From contig JAIRJY010000018.1 of the NCBI GenBank assembly GCA_031260365.1, forward strand, positions 1-6,417: a DNA stretch of 6,417 nt. Direction: 5' to 3'. Shown one piece after another: positions 1 through 6,351 of the stretch. A model generated the notes under the pieces. It was not told where the DNA came from. It made no database searches and saw only the letters and a list, made by a program, of their open reading frames with translations. This DNA comes from Nitrososphaerota archaeon (GTDB lineage: Archaea; Thermoproteota; Bathyarchaeia; Bathyarchaeales; Bathycorpusculaceae). Numbering within the stretch: the stretch's first letter is position 1; the number at the start of each line of letters is the position of its first letter. Position numbers and translations under genes: made by a program.

Positions 1-4
1 AAAC

Positions 5-26
5 CTTTTTTATTAATAAACTTAAT
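5..26 (+). promoter_or_regulatory. Possible TATA region upstream of tiaS
   Basis: This A/T-only stretch contains a T6 run (6-11) and the perfect 12-bp palindrome TTTATTAATAAA (9-20). It lies about 50 nt before the preferred tiaS start. A TATA box here would place transcription start near position 40 and leave a leader of about 25 nt. The T6 run could instead be the terminator of a gene to the left of the window. No Shine-Dalgarno sequence is visible before the ATG at 67. This is weak evidence based on composition and spacing only. Confidence 0.25.
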
Positions 27-66
27 CATTTTGTGGTTTGAACGTTTGACAAATAATACTTCATAC

Positions 67-1389
67 ATGCATATCGGCATAGATGATACTGACTCAGTTA
101 AAGGTGGTTGCACAACTTATCTTGTAGCAATTCTAACAGAAAAACTTGCTCAAATGAATGTACAATTCCAAGATTATCCTGCGCTAATACGACTCAACCC
201 CAATGTACCCTGGAAAACCAGAGGGAACGCCGCTCTATGTCTACGCTTTCGCCATCAACCACACTTAACTAACGATATTAAACAGTTAACTCTAAACCTC
301 TTAGAACAATACTCACAGATAAACAACAAAGGAACTAACCCTGGCATAGTATTCTACCAACATGAACAAGTCCCACAAGAACTAACTATATTCTCTAAAC
401 AAACTGAAACCAGCATAGTTACCATAAAACAAGCTGTTAATCTAATTCGCAAAATAGGTGCAGAAGCATTAGGCTATAACACTTGTAGAGGAATAATAGG
501 TGCATTAGCTGCAATAGGTGAAACTCTAGCTTATGATTATACATACGAACTAATTGCTTATCGATCAGCCCAAAATTTGGGTACAAAACGTTGTGTTGAT
601 AACGAATCTATCTTCAACATGGATCAGATATTACAACCAAAAGTTTTCAATAATATAGACACCGAAAAAAATCGTGTTATAATTACTCCACATGGACCTG
701 ATCCTATATTGTTTGGTATTCGCGGTGAATCAGCTGATGTAGTAAAACAGGCTTTTAGACTTGTTAAACCTTTAGAACCTGTGGAACGATGGGTAATTTT
801 CAGGTCAAACCAAGGTACCGATGCACATTTAACACGAATTCAAACACTAAATAACTTAAAGTGTTATAATTCGATAATCCTCAAATCTATTGTTTCCCAA
901 AACCCAAGGATTATACCTGTCCGACATGTGCTTTTTAGTATTAAAGATTCATTTGGTGAAGTTGATTGCATAGCATATGAGCCAACAGGTGACTTACGCA
1001 AAGCCGCAAGAGAACTTATAATTGGTGATTGCATAGAAATTGTAGGTGCTGTGAATAGGGCAACAAAAGATAAGCGGTTGACATTGAATCTTGAAAAAAT
1101 TAATGTACTGTCTCTAAACCAAAAATTGGTGCAACAGAACTCATTTTGTCCTGATTGTCAAAAACGTTTGAAATCTATGGGCAAAAACAAAGGTTTTAGA
1201 TGTGAACGGTGTAACAAAAAATTTGTTGATATACAAAAACAGGATTATGCACTGCCACGATCACTTAAACTGGGTTTATATGTAGCTTCTACACGCTCTC
1301 AGCGTCATTTAACTAAGCCTCTAAGACGATTTGGACAAGAAAAACGAAATGTGCCGTTTGTGCTTATTAATGATTGGCATGGTCCATAG
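67..1389 (+). CDS. tiaS: tRNA(Ile2) 2-agmatinylcytidine synthetase TiaS
   Basis: TiaS uses ATP and agmatine to convert C34 of the tRNA(Ile2) anticodon to agmatidine, so that the tRNA reads AUA and not AUG; it acts in the cytoplasm. The 440-residue product is close to the usual family length of about 420. Its N-terminus has the family signature GIDDTDS (residues 4-10) followed by GGCTTY (13-18). By pattern, T16 matches the autophosphorylated Thr18 of the Archaeoglobus enzyme. Further family blocks are RLNPNVPWKTRGN (42-54), CRGIIGALAAIG (140-151), HGPDPILFGIRGE (209-221) and ERWVIFRSNQGTDAHL (240-255). An OB-fold region follows (about 269-351), then a zinc ribbon with C361, C364, C379 and C382. 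The start is placed at ATG 67, which begins MHIGIDDTDS as in relatives. An in-frame TTG at 31 would add 12 unconserved residues. The next gene begins 153 nt downstream and is likely transcribed separately. Identity is near certain from the motifs; the domain boundaries are estimates. Confidence 0.96.
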   Translation: MHIGIDDTDSVKGGCTTYLVAILTEKLAQMNVQFQDYPALIRLNPNVPWKTRGNAALCLRFRHQPHLTNDIKQLTLNLLEQYSQINNKGTNPGIVFYQHEQVPQELTIFSKQTETSIVTIKQAVNLIRKIGAEALGYNTCRGIIGALAAIGETLAYDYTYELIAYRSAQNLGTKRCVDNESIFNMDQILQPKVFNNIDTEKNRVIITPHGPDPILFGIRGESADVVKQAFRLVKPLEPVERWVIFRSNQGTDAHLTRIQTLNNLKCYNSIILKSIVSQNPRIIPVRHVLFSIKDSFGEVDCIAYEPTGDLRKAARELIIGDCIEIVGAVNRATKDKRLTLNLEKINVLSLNQKLVQQNSFCPDCQKRLKSMGKNKGFRCERCNKKFVDIQKQDYALPRSLKLGLYVASTRSQRHLTKPLRRFGQEKRNVPFVLINDWHGP

Positions 1390-1420
1390 TATGTTTAAAT
1401 TCTTTTAGAGATTGTGTTGC

Positions 1421-1431
1421 TTTTTTGTTTT
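1421..1431 (+). terminator. T-rich transcription terminator after tiaS
   Basis: A T6 run (1421-1426), then G and four more T, begins 31 nt after the tiaS stop. Archaeal RNA polymerase can terminate at such U-tracts without a hairpin, and no strong stem is visible in front of it. The position between two same-strand genes supports a terminator role, but T-runs are common at this base composition. Confidence 0.45.
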
Positions 1432-1480
1432 AGCTAACAAATGGTTTTTGAGCATTAACATTACTATATTGTGGATAATT

Positions 1481-1490
1481 CTTTAAATTT
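1481..1490 (+). promoter_or_regulatory. alaS: TATA-like box for alaS
   Basis: CTTTAAATTT resembles the archaeal TATA consensus. Its centre lies about 57 nt before the alaS ATG, predicting a start site near 1510 and a leader of about 30 nt that includes the AAAGGT ribosome-binding site (1531-1536). A second A/T-rich candidate, GCTTAAATTC (1513-1522), would lie too close to the start codon for a leader that includes this site. Confidence 0.4.
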
Positions 1491-1542
1491 GTGAAAAGCA
1501 TACACAAAAATAGCTTAAATTCATCGTGTAAAAGGTATCTTT

Positions 1543-4347
1543 ATGGTTGAGAAAAGCTTTCCAGCAGAAGCATATGAGTTGCCATTCTTTAAACAAGAAG
1601 GTTTTATGCGTAAACATTGTCCGAAATGTGGTGAATATTTCTGGACACAAAACTCTCACATGGAAACTTGTGGTGAATCAAGTTCTGATGAATGTGGATA
1701 CTATTCATTCATTGAAGACCCTGTAACAACAAAACGTTTTACTCTGCCTGAAATGCGTGAAGCATTCCTTTCGTTTTTTGAACAAAATAATCATACACGA
1801 ATTAAACCCTACCCAGTTGTGGCAAGATGGCGAAATGATATTTACTTAACACACGCAAGCATTATTGATTTTCAACCATATGTAACCGAAGGTATCTCAC
1901 CACCGCCCGCAAATCCTCTAGTTATTTCTCAGCCAAGCATCCGGCTAACTGATATTCCGAACACGGGACCAACATTTGGTAGACACTTGACCATTTTTGA
2001 AATGGGTGGTGCACACGCGTTTAATTTGCCTGATAAAGAAGTTTACTGGAAAGATGACACAGTTCGGTATCATCATCGATTTGTAACTGAAATTTTAGGC
2101 ATGAAAAGTGAAGAAGTTGTATACAAAGAAGGCGTATGGGTTGGTGGTGGTAATGCTGGTCCTGATGTTGAATGCATAGTGCGTGGTCTAGAAGTTGGAA
2201 CACTTGTGTTTATGCAGTACAAAGTTATCGGCAACGAATTTATCGAGTTACCTATTCGCACTGTTGATACAGGTTATGGAATCGATCGGTTTACATGGAT
2301 AAGCCAAGGCGTGCCTAGCTGTTTTCAAGCAATTTATGGCAATATGTTAAATAAAATATGTGCCATGGCGGGCATAACTAATGTTGATAATGATTTTCTC
2401 TCACAGGTCGCTAAATATTCAGGTCTTGTTAATGTGGATAAGACTGCAAATCGTATGGTGTTACGCAAACGTGTGTCTCAATTAACTGGTATCGACCTTG
2501 AAACATTAGAGAAACGCCTTATTCCAATTGAGAACATTTGGGCAATAACTGATCATACGAAAACTCTTAGTTTCATGCTAAGCGAAGGTATTGTGCCTTC
2601 TAATATCCAAGAAGGCTACTTAGCAAGATTACTATTCCGACGTGCATATCGTTTAATGCTTACTCTAAACATGGAACCCGACAATTTTTATGACATAATT
2701 GATTTACAAGCTGTTCACTGGTCAAAGGATTTTCCACAAATCAAAGCAATGCAAACTGAAATTATTGAAATGCTCAAAAACGAAGTAGAAAAATTCCAAG
2801 ATACCCTTAAACGTGGTGAGGGTATGGTAAAACGTATCGCTGATGACCTCAAAACAAAAAGCACCGGCAAAATCTCAGAGGAAACTTTAACTGAACTTTA
2901 TGATTCTCATGGACTGCCGCCTGAAATTGTAAAACAGGCTGCTGAGAAAGAGGGTATACATGTTGAGGTTCCTGAAAACTTTTATTCTCTAATAGCTAAT
3001 CGACATATGAGTGCTAATAAGTCTGTTGAAGCAGAAGAACAAATTCAAACTGAAAAAACACTTAAAGAAAATGTGGAAATTTTGTCTCCAACAGAGTTGC
3101 TTTATTACACTGATGCGTATTTGAAAGAGTTCGAAGCAAGAGTTCTCAAAATTGTCAACGAAAAATATGTAATTTTAGATGGAACATGTTTTTACCCTGA
3201 AGGCGGAGGTCAACCTGCAGATGAAGGATGGCTAAATTTTAACGGTGCTATAGTCACAGTGGTTGATACCCAAAAAATCGGTAAAGTTGTTATTCATAAA
3301 ATCAACATGCCTGCACCGTTTAAAGAAGGTGTAACTGTTAAGGGGTCTATAAATTGGGATAAGCGTTATAGCTTAATGAAAGCGCACACCGTAACACATC
3401 TTGTTAATGGTGCAGCACGTCGAGTTTTAGGCAATCATGTTTGGCAGTTTGGTACACAAAAAGGGCTTGAAACTTCCCGCCTTGATATTTCTCATTATAA
3501 ACGTTTAACATCTGAAGAAATTCACCAAATTGAGTTACTAGCAAACCAAGCGATTATGGAAAACATGAAAATCGACATCACATGGTACACCAGAAATGAA
3601 GCAGAAGCTCTTTATGGATTCCAACTGTATCAAGGTGGAGCTGTACCCGGAAAAGACATTCGCGTTGTCAAAACTGGTGATTGGGACATCGAAGCCTGTG
3701 CAGGAACACACCTCAAAAACACAATCGAAGTTGGACTTATAAAAATTGTTTACACTGAACGCGTTCAGGATGGTGTGGAACGATTAGGTTATGCAGTTGG
3801 GCTTCAAGCACTAAAAGAAATGCAAAAACAAGAAAATCTGCTCTGGAACATTGCGGCGATCTTTAATGCTCCCATTGAAAAACTTGATAAAACCGCTGAA
3901 AAAATAGTAAAAGAATGCAAAGAAACTCAACAAGACAAACGACGTTTAATTAAGGAACTTGCCGAAAAAGAAAGCCAAACAACAAACACAGCAGAAATCG
4001 CACAAGAAATTAATGGTATATCTATTGTTAAACGTGACTTTGGCGAAATTATTGATGTCAATCGTATGGTAACGACCGGAAGTGAAATCATCAAACAAAA
4101 CCCTGCATCTGTTATAGTATTTTATGGTTCAGACGGCAAAAGAGCACAAATTATGGTAATGGCTGGCGTAGATGCTGTAACAAAAGGTGTTAACGCTGAC
4201 CAAATAATCAAAAAGGCTGCGCCAATTATTGGCGGAGGCGGCGGTGGAAGACCAAATTTTGCACAAGGTGGTGGAACGTTGCCTGATAAACTACAAAATG
4301 CTATTAAAGTCGCTGAAGATGCCGTTAAGCAACAAATTATACAATAG
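1543..4347 (+). CDS. alaS: Alanyl-tRNA synthetase, archaeal type
   Basis: This class II synthetase charges tRNA(Ala) with alanine and hydrolyses mischarged Ser/Gly-tRNA(Ala). The product is 934 residues, within the usual range for the archaeal form. An archaeal-type N-terminal cysteine block (C26, C29, C43, C51) precedes the catalytic core. Motif 2 runs from SQPSIRL (129-135, R134) through GRHLTIFEM (146-154). GGGNAGPD and the motif 3 segment GYGIDR (244-249) complete the active site. The editing domain has its metal site intact: HTVTH (H615, H619) and CAGTH (C719, H723). A likely coiled coil (about 755-815) leads to the C-terminal DHHA1 domain with the glycine loop GGGGGGRPNFAQGGG (897-911). 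Start choice is supported by AAAGGT six nt upstream and by the MVEKSFPAEAYELPFF beginning, which matches relatives. One oddity is that the second cysteine pair is spaced C-x7-C, where I recall C-x4-C in relatives. No frameshift or missing catalytic residue is visible. Confidence 0.97.
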   Translation: MVEKSFPAEAYELPFFKQEGFMRKHCPKCGEYFWTQNSHMETCGESSSDECGYYSFIEDPVTTKRFTLPEMREAFLSFFEQNNHTRIKPYPVVARWRNDIYLTHASIIDFQPYVTEGISPPPANPLVISQPSIRLTDIPNTGPTFGRHLTIFEMGGAHAFNLPDKEVYWKDDTVRYHHRFVTEILGMKSEEVVYKEGVWVGGGNAGPDVECIVRGLEVGTLVFMQYKVIGNEFIELPIRTVDTGYGIDRFTWISQGVPSCFQAIYGNMLNKICAMAGITNVDNDFLSQVAKYSGLVNVDKTANRMVLRKRVSQLTGIDLETLEKRLIPIENIWAITDHTKTLSFMLSEGIVPSNIQEGYLARLLFRRAYRLMLTLNMEPDNFYDIIDLQAVHWSKDFPQIKAMQTEIIEMLKNEVEKFQDTLKRGEGMVKRIADDLKTKSTGKISEETLTELYDSHGLPPEIVKQAAEKEGIHVEVPENFYSLIANRHMSANKSVEAEEQIQTEKTLKENVEILSPTELLYYTDAYLKEFEARVLKIVNEKYVILDGTCFYPEGGGQPADEGWLNFNGAIVTVVDTQKIGKVVIHKINMPAPFKEGVTVKGSINWDKRYSLMKAHTVTHLVNGAARRVLGNHVWQFGTQKGLETSRLDISHYKRLTSEEIHQIELLANQAIMENMKIDITWYTRNEAEALYGFQLYQGGAVPGKDIRVVKTGDWDIEACAGTHLKNTIEVGLIKIVYTERVQDGVERLGYAVGLQALKEMQKQENLLWNIAAIFNAPIEKLDKTAEKIVKECKETQQDKRRLIKELAEKESQTTNTAEIAQEINGISIVKRDFGEIIDVNRMVTTGSEIIKQNPASVIVFYGSDGKRAQIMVMAGVDAVTKGVNADQIIKKAAPIIGGGGGGRPNFAQGGGTLPDKLQNAIKVAEDAVKQQIIQ

Positions 4348-4348
4348 C

Positions 4349-4370
4349 TTTTTTATTCTCTTTTTATTTT
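4349..4370 (+). terminator. Double T-tract terminator after alaS
   Basis: T6 (4349-4354), T5 (4361-4365) and T4 (4367-4370) follow directly after the alaS stop codon. Clustered T-tracts just past the end of a gene are typical of hairpin-independent archaeal termination. No convincing stem is present. Confidence 0.55.
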
Positions 4371-4380
4371 AAAGTCTATA

Positions 4381-4392
4381 CAAAGATCTTTG
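4381..4392. repeat. 12-bp perfect palindrome upstream of the ParB-like gene
   Basis: CAAAGATCTTTG is its own reverse complement. It lies between the alaS terminator tract and the TATA-like box of the ParB-like gene, about 22 nt before that box. It could be an operator for the adjacent HTH protein. About one or two perfect 12-bp palindromes are expected by chance in a window of this size, so the position is the only support. Confidence 0.25.
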
Positions 4393-4413
4393 GGTAAACA
4401 GTTTATTATTTAG

Positions 4414-4426
4414 TTTTAAATATTAA
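4414..4426 (+). promoter_or_regulatory. TATA-like box for the ParB-like gene
   Basis: TTTTAAATATTAA is centred about 40 nt before the ATG at 4460. The predicted start site near 4444 leaves a leader of about 15 nt that contains GGCGAT (4451-4456), a one-mismatch version of the archaeal ribosome-binding core GGTGAT. Confidence 0.4.
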
Positions 4427-4459
4427 TTCAAATATCCATAGTAGTTTGCGGGCGATAAT

Positions 4460-5353
4460 ATGAGTTTGCGTTTGAACCCTCAATATGAAAAAATGCTTCC
4501 AATGATGAGTCAGGAAGAATTCGAGCAGCTTAAAGAATCTATTCGAACTGAAGGACAACACTATCCTGTAATTGTTAGCGAGAGTCTCGAGGTTCTTGAT
4601 GGACACCATCGTTTTCGTGCTTGTCTTGAGCTAGGTATTGAGCCAGATTTTGAAGTTAAACATTTTGAAGATAAATTGTTGGAAACAAAATTTGTCATTG
4701 AAGCTAATTTGCGACGTCGACATTTGAATAATTTTCAGCTTGTTGAGCTTGCTGTGCCACTTTTGGAAATTGAAAAAGCAATAGCAAAGAAACATTACTC
4801 TCAAAACGACAAAAACAAGAATTACTCATCACCAAACCCAGTGTCAGCTGAATCTTTTTCAGAGTTTGAACCCACGGGAAAAACTACGGCAGCAGTTGCT
4901 AAAAAGGCTGGTGTATCCACTCGGACGCTCGAGCGGGGTAAAAAAATCATCGAAAAAGCAAGTGAAGATGACAAGCAGAAACTGCGCGAAGGTAAAACAA
5001 GTATAAACAAAGTTTATCGCGATATCGCTCCACCAAAATCTGTCCAAAAAACGCCGTTCAACTCTGAAACACTACTGTTTGACCCTCAAATTCTCCGCAA
5101 CAGAGATGCCCTCGCAGCAATTCTTCAAAGCATTATTAAGCAGGATATATCCTGTCCAGAATGTGGAAACAAAATTTTTCAATGTAGCCAATGTCACAAA
5201 TCACTTAACGAACTTGTAAAATTTGAAACACCATCCAAAAAAACTGCAAAAGAACCGCAAGAACAACCACAAAATTTGGAGTCTGATAAATCGACCGAAG
5301 ACGGTACATATCCACTTGGTGATGATGAACGCTTTAGAGATGAATTTTTCTAA
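4460..5353 (+). CDS. ParB/Srx-fold DNA-binding protein with HTH and zinc knuckle
   Basis: The 297-residue product has a ParB N-terminal-like domain at about residues 5-110. It contains the phosphate-binding-type motif DGHHRFRA (47-54) and the ParB-like segment IEANLRRRHLN (80-90), where the N-terminal domain passes into a helix. A polar linker rich in N, S and K (112-140) follows. Next is a KorB/ParB-like helix-turn-helix (TTAAVAKKAGVSTRTLERGKKI, within 142-163) and a segment KLREGKTSINKVYRDI (174-189) often found after it. A four-cysteine knuckle (C232, C235, C242, C245) comes next. The tail, about 250-297, looks disordered and ends in an acidic, Phe-rich stretch. Chromosomal ParB has GERR where this has GHHR, so CTP switching cannot be assumed. 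No ParA or Walker ATPase is adjacent. Orphan ParB-like proteins of this build also occur on phages and integrative elements, so the gene may have been acquired. The family and DNA binding are well supported. The biological role (regulator, partition or mobile-element function) is not known. Confidence 0.9.
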   Translation: MSLRLNPQYEKMLPMMSQEEFEQLKESIRTEGQHYPVIVSESLEVLDGHHRFRACLELGIEPDFEVKHFEDKLLETKFVIEANLRRRHLNNFQLVELAVPLLEIEKAIAKKHYSQNDKNKNYSSPNPVSAESFSEFEPTGKTTAAVAKKAGVSTRTLERGKKIIEKASEDDKQKLREGKTSINKVYRDIAPPKSVQKTPFNSETLLFDPQILRNRDALAAILQSIIKQDISCPECGNKIFQCSQCHKSLNELVKFETPSKKTAKEPQEQPQNLESDKSTEDGTYPLGDDERFRDEFF

Positions 5354-5395
5354 CGTCATTTATTCTTGTTTTCATGTGGTAGTTCATTAATTAAC

Positions 5396-5455
5396 TAAAC
5401 AACAAAAGTAAATAATAACAAAATGTAAATTGATTATTATTGTTGTTTATTTTTT
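5396..5455 (+). terminator. Hairpin plus T6, terminator-like, after the ParB-like gene
   Basis: TAAACAACAA (5396-5405) pairs perfectly with TTGTTGTTTA (5440-5449). After one A/A mismatch the stem continues with AGTAA (5407-5411) against TTATT (5434-5438, one G-T pair), leaving a loop of 22 nt. T6 follows at 5450-5455. The layout is that of an intrinsic terminator 42 nt past the stop codon. The stem is A/T-rich and therefore weak, and a chance match in this composition is possible. The T-tract alone may be enough to terminate in an archaeon. Confidence 0.45.
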
Positions 5456-5481
5456 ATGGATTTAGCTGTAAAGTACTGATG

Positions 5482-5500
5482 AATTTATTAAGAATAAATT
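5482..5500. repeat. Inverted repeat (8-bp arms) just upstream of a promoter
   Basis: AATTTATT and AATAAATT are perfect inverted repeats around a 3-nt spacer. The element ends 3 nt before the BRE of the next gene, a usual place for an archaeal activator or repressor site. The arms contain only A and T, so chance cannot be excluded. Confidence 0.35.
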
Positions 5501-5503
5501 TGG

Positions 5504-5518
5504 CAAAAAAACTATATA
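5504..5518 (+). promoter_or_regulatory. BRE/TATA promoter giving a likely leaderless transcript
   Basis: CAAAAAAAC (5504-5512) is a BRE-like purine run directly followed by TATATA (5513-5518). The centre of the TATA box lies 25-26 nt before the ATG at 5541, the normal archaeal distance to the transcription start. Transcription would then begin at or within a nucleotide or two of the start codon. This agrees with the absence of a Shine-Dalgarno sequence. It is the best-formed promoter in the window. Confidence 0.6.
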
Positions 5519-5540
5519 CTTCTCGCACTCTTTATAGCAA

Positions 5541-6245
5541 ATGTCAAAAAAAATGTATCTCACATTTATAGTTCTCATAGTTTTGATAGTTGCGTCAATA
5601 ACTGCTTTTTGTCTGCTTTATTCTAATCAGGAAAAAAGCTCGACAGTTACCGTGGGGGTAAAGGTTGGTGACGTATTTACTTATCAACTTGTAGGATTTG
5701 CAAATTCACATGTAGACTTTGATGTGCCTGAAAACTTTGTTGATATAAACAATACCAAGTATTATCAACTTGAAATAACAAAAGTTGAAGCTCCAATTGT
5801 TTCGTATGCCGTAACTTGGGAATTTAACAATGGAACAAAATCAAACTATGACGGTATGATTAACCTTGAAGATGGCTGTTTCTACGCTGGAGGTAACGCT
5901 GGAGTTTATGAATACTATGGAATTTATGCTGCTAACTTAGCTAATGGCAGTTTACCTAGATCAGGTGCTCCGAAAGACGAGTTTAATCCAGCTATTAGTG
6001 AGACTCAAATAGTGTCATACCCCGATGGCGATAGAGAAATACATTTTCTACACATAGAATATGAAGAATATGATATTACTGATCAAACTTTTACTAGATG
6101 GGGTATTACACATGATTATGTTAGTTTTGATAAACAGACAGGAATTATGGTAAACTTCAAAAGTATAAAAATATACAACTCGCCTGAAATTATCTTAGAA
6201 GTTGAATACGCCCTAGTAAGCTCAAATGTCCTTAAAGTTTCCTAA
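5541..6245 (+). CDS. Membrane-anchored extracytoplasmic protein of unknown function
   Basis: I do not recognise a named family. The 234-residue product starts with a short positive stretch (MSKK) and one hydrophobic segment (residues 6-27), so it is either a secreted protein with a signal peptide or a protein anchored by its N-terminus with the rest outside the cell. No lipobox fits C24, which lies inside the hydrophobic segment. The outer part begins VGVKVGDVFTYQL (38-50), a phrase I associate with archaeal surface proteins built mainly of beta strands. It is rich in Y, N, D and E and has alternating hydrophobic patterns that suggest beta structure. Three N-glycosylation sequons are present: N70-N-T, N97-G-T and N135-G-S. 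There is one outer cysteine (C113), so no internal disulfide. The start is fixed by the leaderless promoter and the signal-like N-terminus. A ligand-binding or envelope role is only a guess. Confidence 0.85.
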   Translation: MSKKMYLTFIVLIVLIVASITAFCLLYSNQEKSSTVTVGVKVGDVFTYQLVGFANSHVDFDVPENFVDINNTKYYQLEITKVEAPIVSYAVTWEFNNGTKSNYDGMINLEDGCFYAGGNAGVYEYYGIYAANLANGSLPRSGAPKDEFNPAISETQIVSYPDGDREIHFLHIEYEEYDITDQTFTRWGITHDYVSFDKQTGIMVNFKSIKIYNSPEIILEVEYALVSSNVLKVS

Positions 6246-6253
6246 TGGAAACA

Positions 6254-6260
6254 TTTTTTT
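6254..6260 (+). terminator. T7 terminator tract
   Basis: A run of seven T begins 9 nt after the stop codon of the surface-protein gene, without a clear hairpin. This is the longest uninterrupted T run among the intergenic tracts in the window and suits hairpin-independent archaeal termination. Confidence 0.5.
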
Positions 6261-6306
6261 ACTTAACCATAACATTTGAAGTTTGAGCAAATAAAAATCG
6301 TGTACG

Positions 6307-6313
6307 TATAAAA
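6307..6313 (+). promoter_or_regulatory. TATA box for the 3'-truncated gene
   Basis: TATAAAA is centred about 42 nt before the ATG at 6352. It predicts transcription start near 6336 and a leader of about 16 nt that includes GGAG. A second and equally good box, ATTTATAAAT (6316-6325), would start transcription near 6346. That would exclude the ribosome-binding site, so the first box is preferred. Confidence 0.4.
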
Positions 6314-6339
6314 CTATTTATAAATTTTCTTCTAGAGTT

Positions 6340-6343
6340 GGAG
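6340..6343 (+). promoter_or_regulatory. Ribosome-binding site that decides the start of the last gene
   Basis: GGAG lies 8 nt before the ATG at 6352. An in-frame GTG at 6346 would be only 2 nt away, too close for initiation, and the ATG at 6344 is followed immediately by a stop codon. Confidence 0.5.
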
Positions 6344-6351
6344 ATGTGAAT

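Noticed and set aside
31..66. TTG start extending tiaS by 12 residues
   Set aside because: The added residues have no resemblance to the family start, while the ATG at 67 begins exactly with MHIGIDDTDS. No ribosome-binding site precedes the TTG.
2021..2261. Two overlapping minus-strand reading frames of about 60 codons inside alaS
   Set aside because: They lie opposite conserved catalytic-core codons of alaS, have low-complexity His/Leu/Pro-rich products and no promoter or ribosome-binding site.
4406..4609. Minus-strand frame of 67 codons across the start of the ParB-like gene
   Set aside because: It overlaps the promoter and the conserved N-terminal domain on the opposite strand. The product has no recognisable features.
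4822..5047. Two minus-strand frames inside the ParB-like gene
   Set aside because: Both are opposite the linker and HTH codons, show Phe/Ser-rich shadow composition and lack upstream signals.
4460..5353. Classical chromosome or plasmid partition ParB (parB with a nearby parS)
   Set aside because: There is no ParA neighbour, the GERR motif is replaced by GHHR, and I saw no TGTTNCACGTGAAACA-like parS site in the window.
5541..5630. Lipoprotein signal in the surface protein
   Set aside because: C24 sits inside the hydrophobic segment in the context ITAFC, which does not match a lipobox with a small residue directly before the cysteine.
6346..6351. GTG start for the 3'-end gene
   Set aside because: It would lie only 2 nt from GGAG, whereas the ATG at 6352 has a normal 8-nt spacing.
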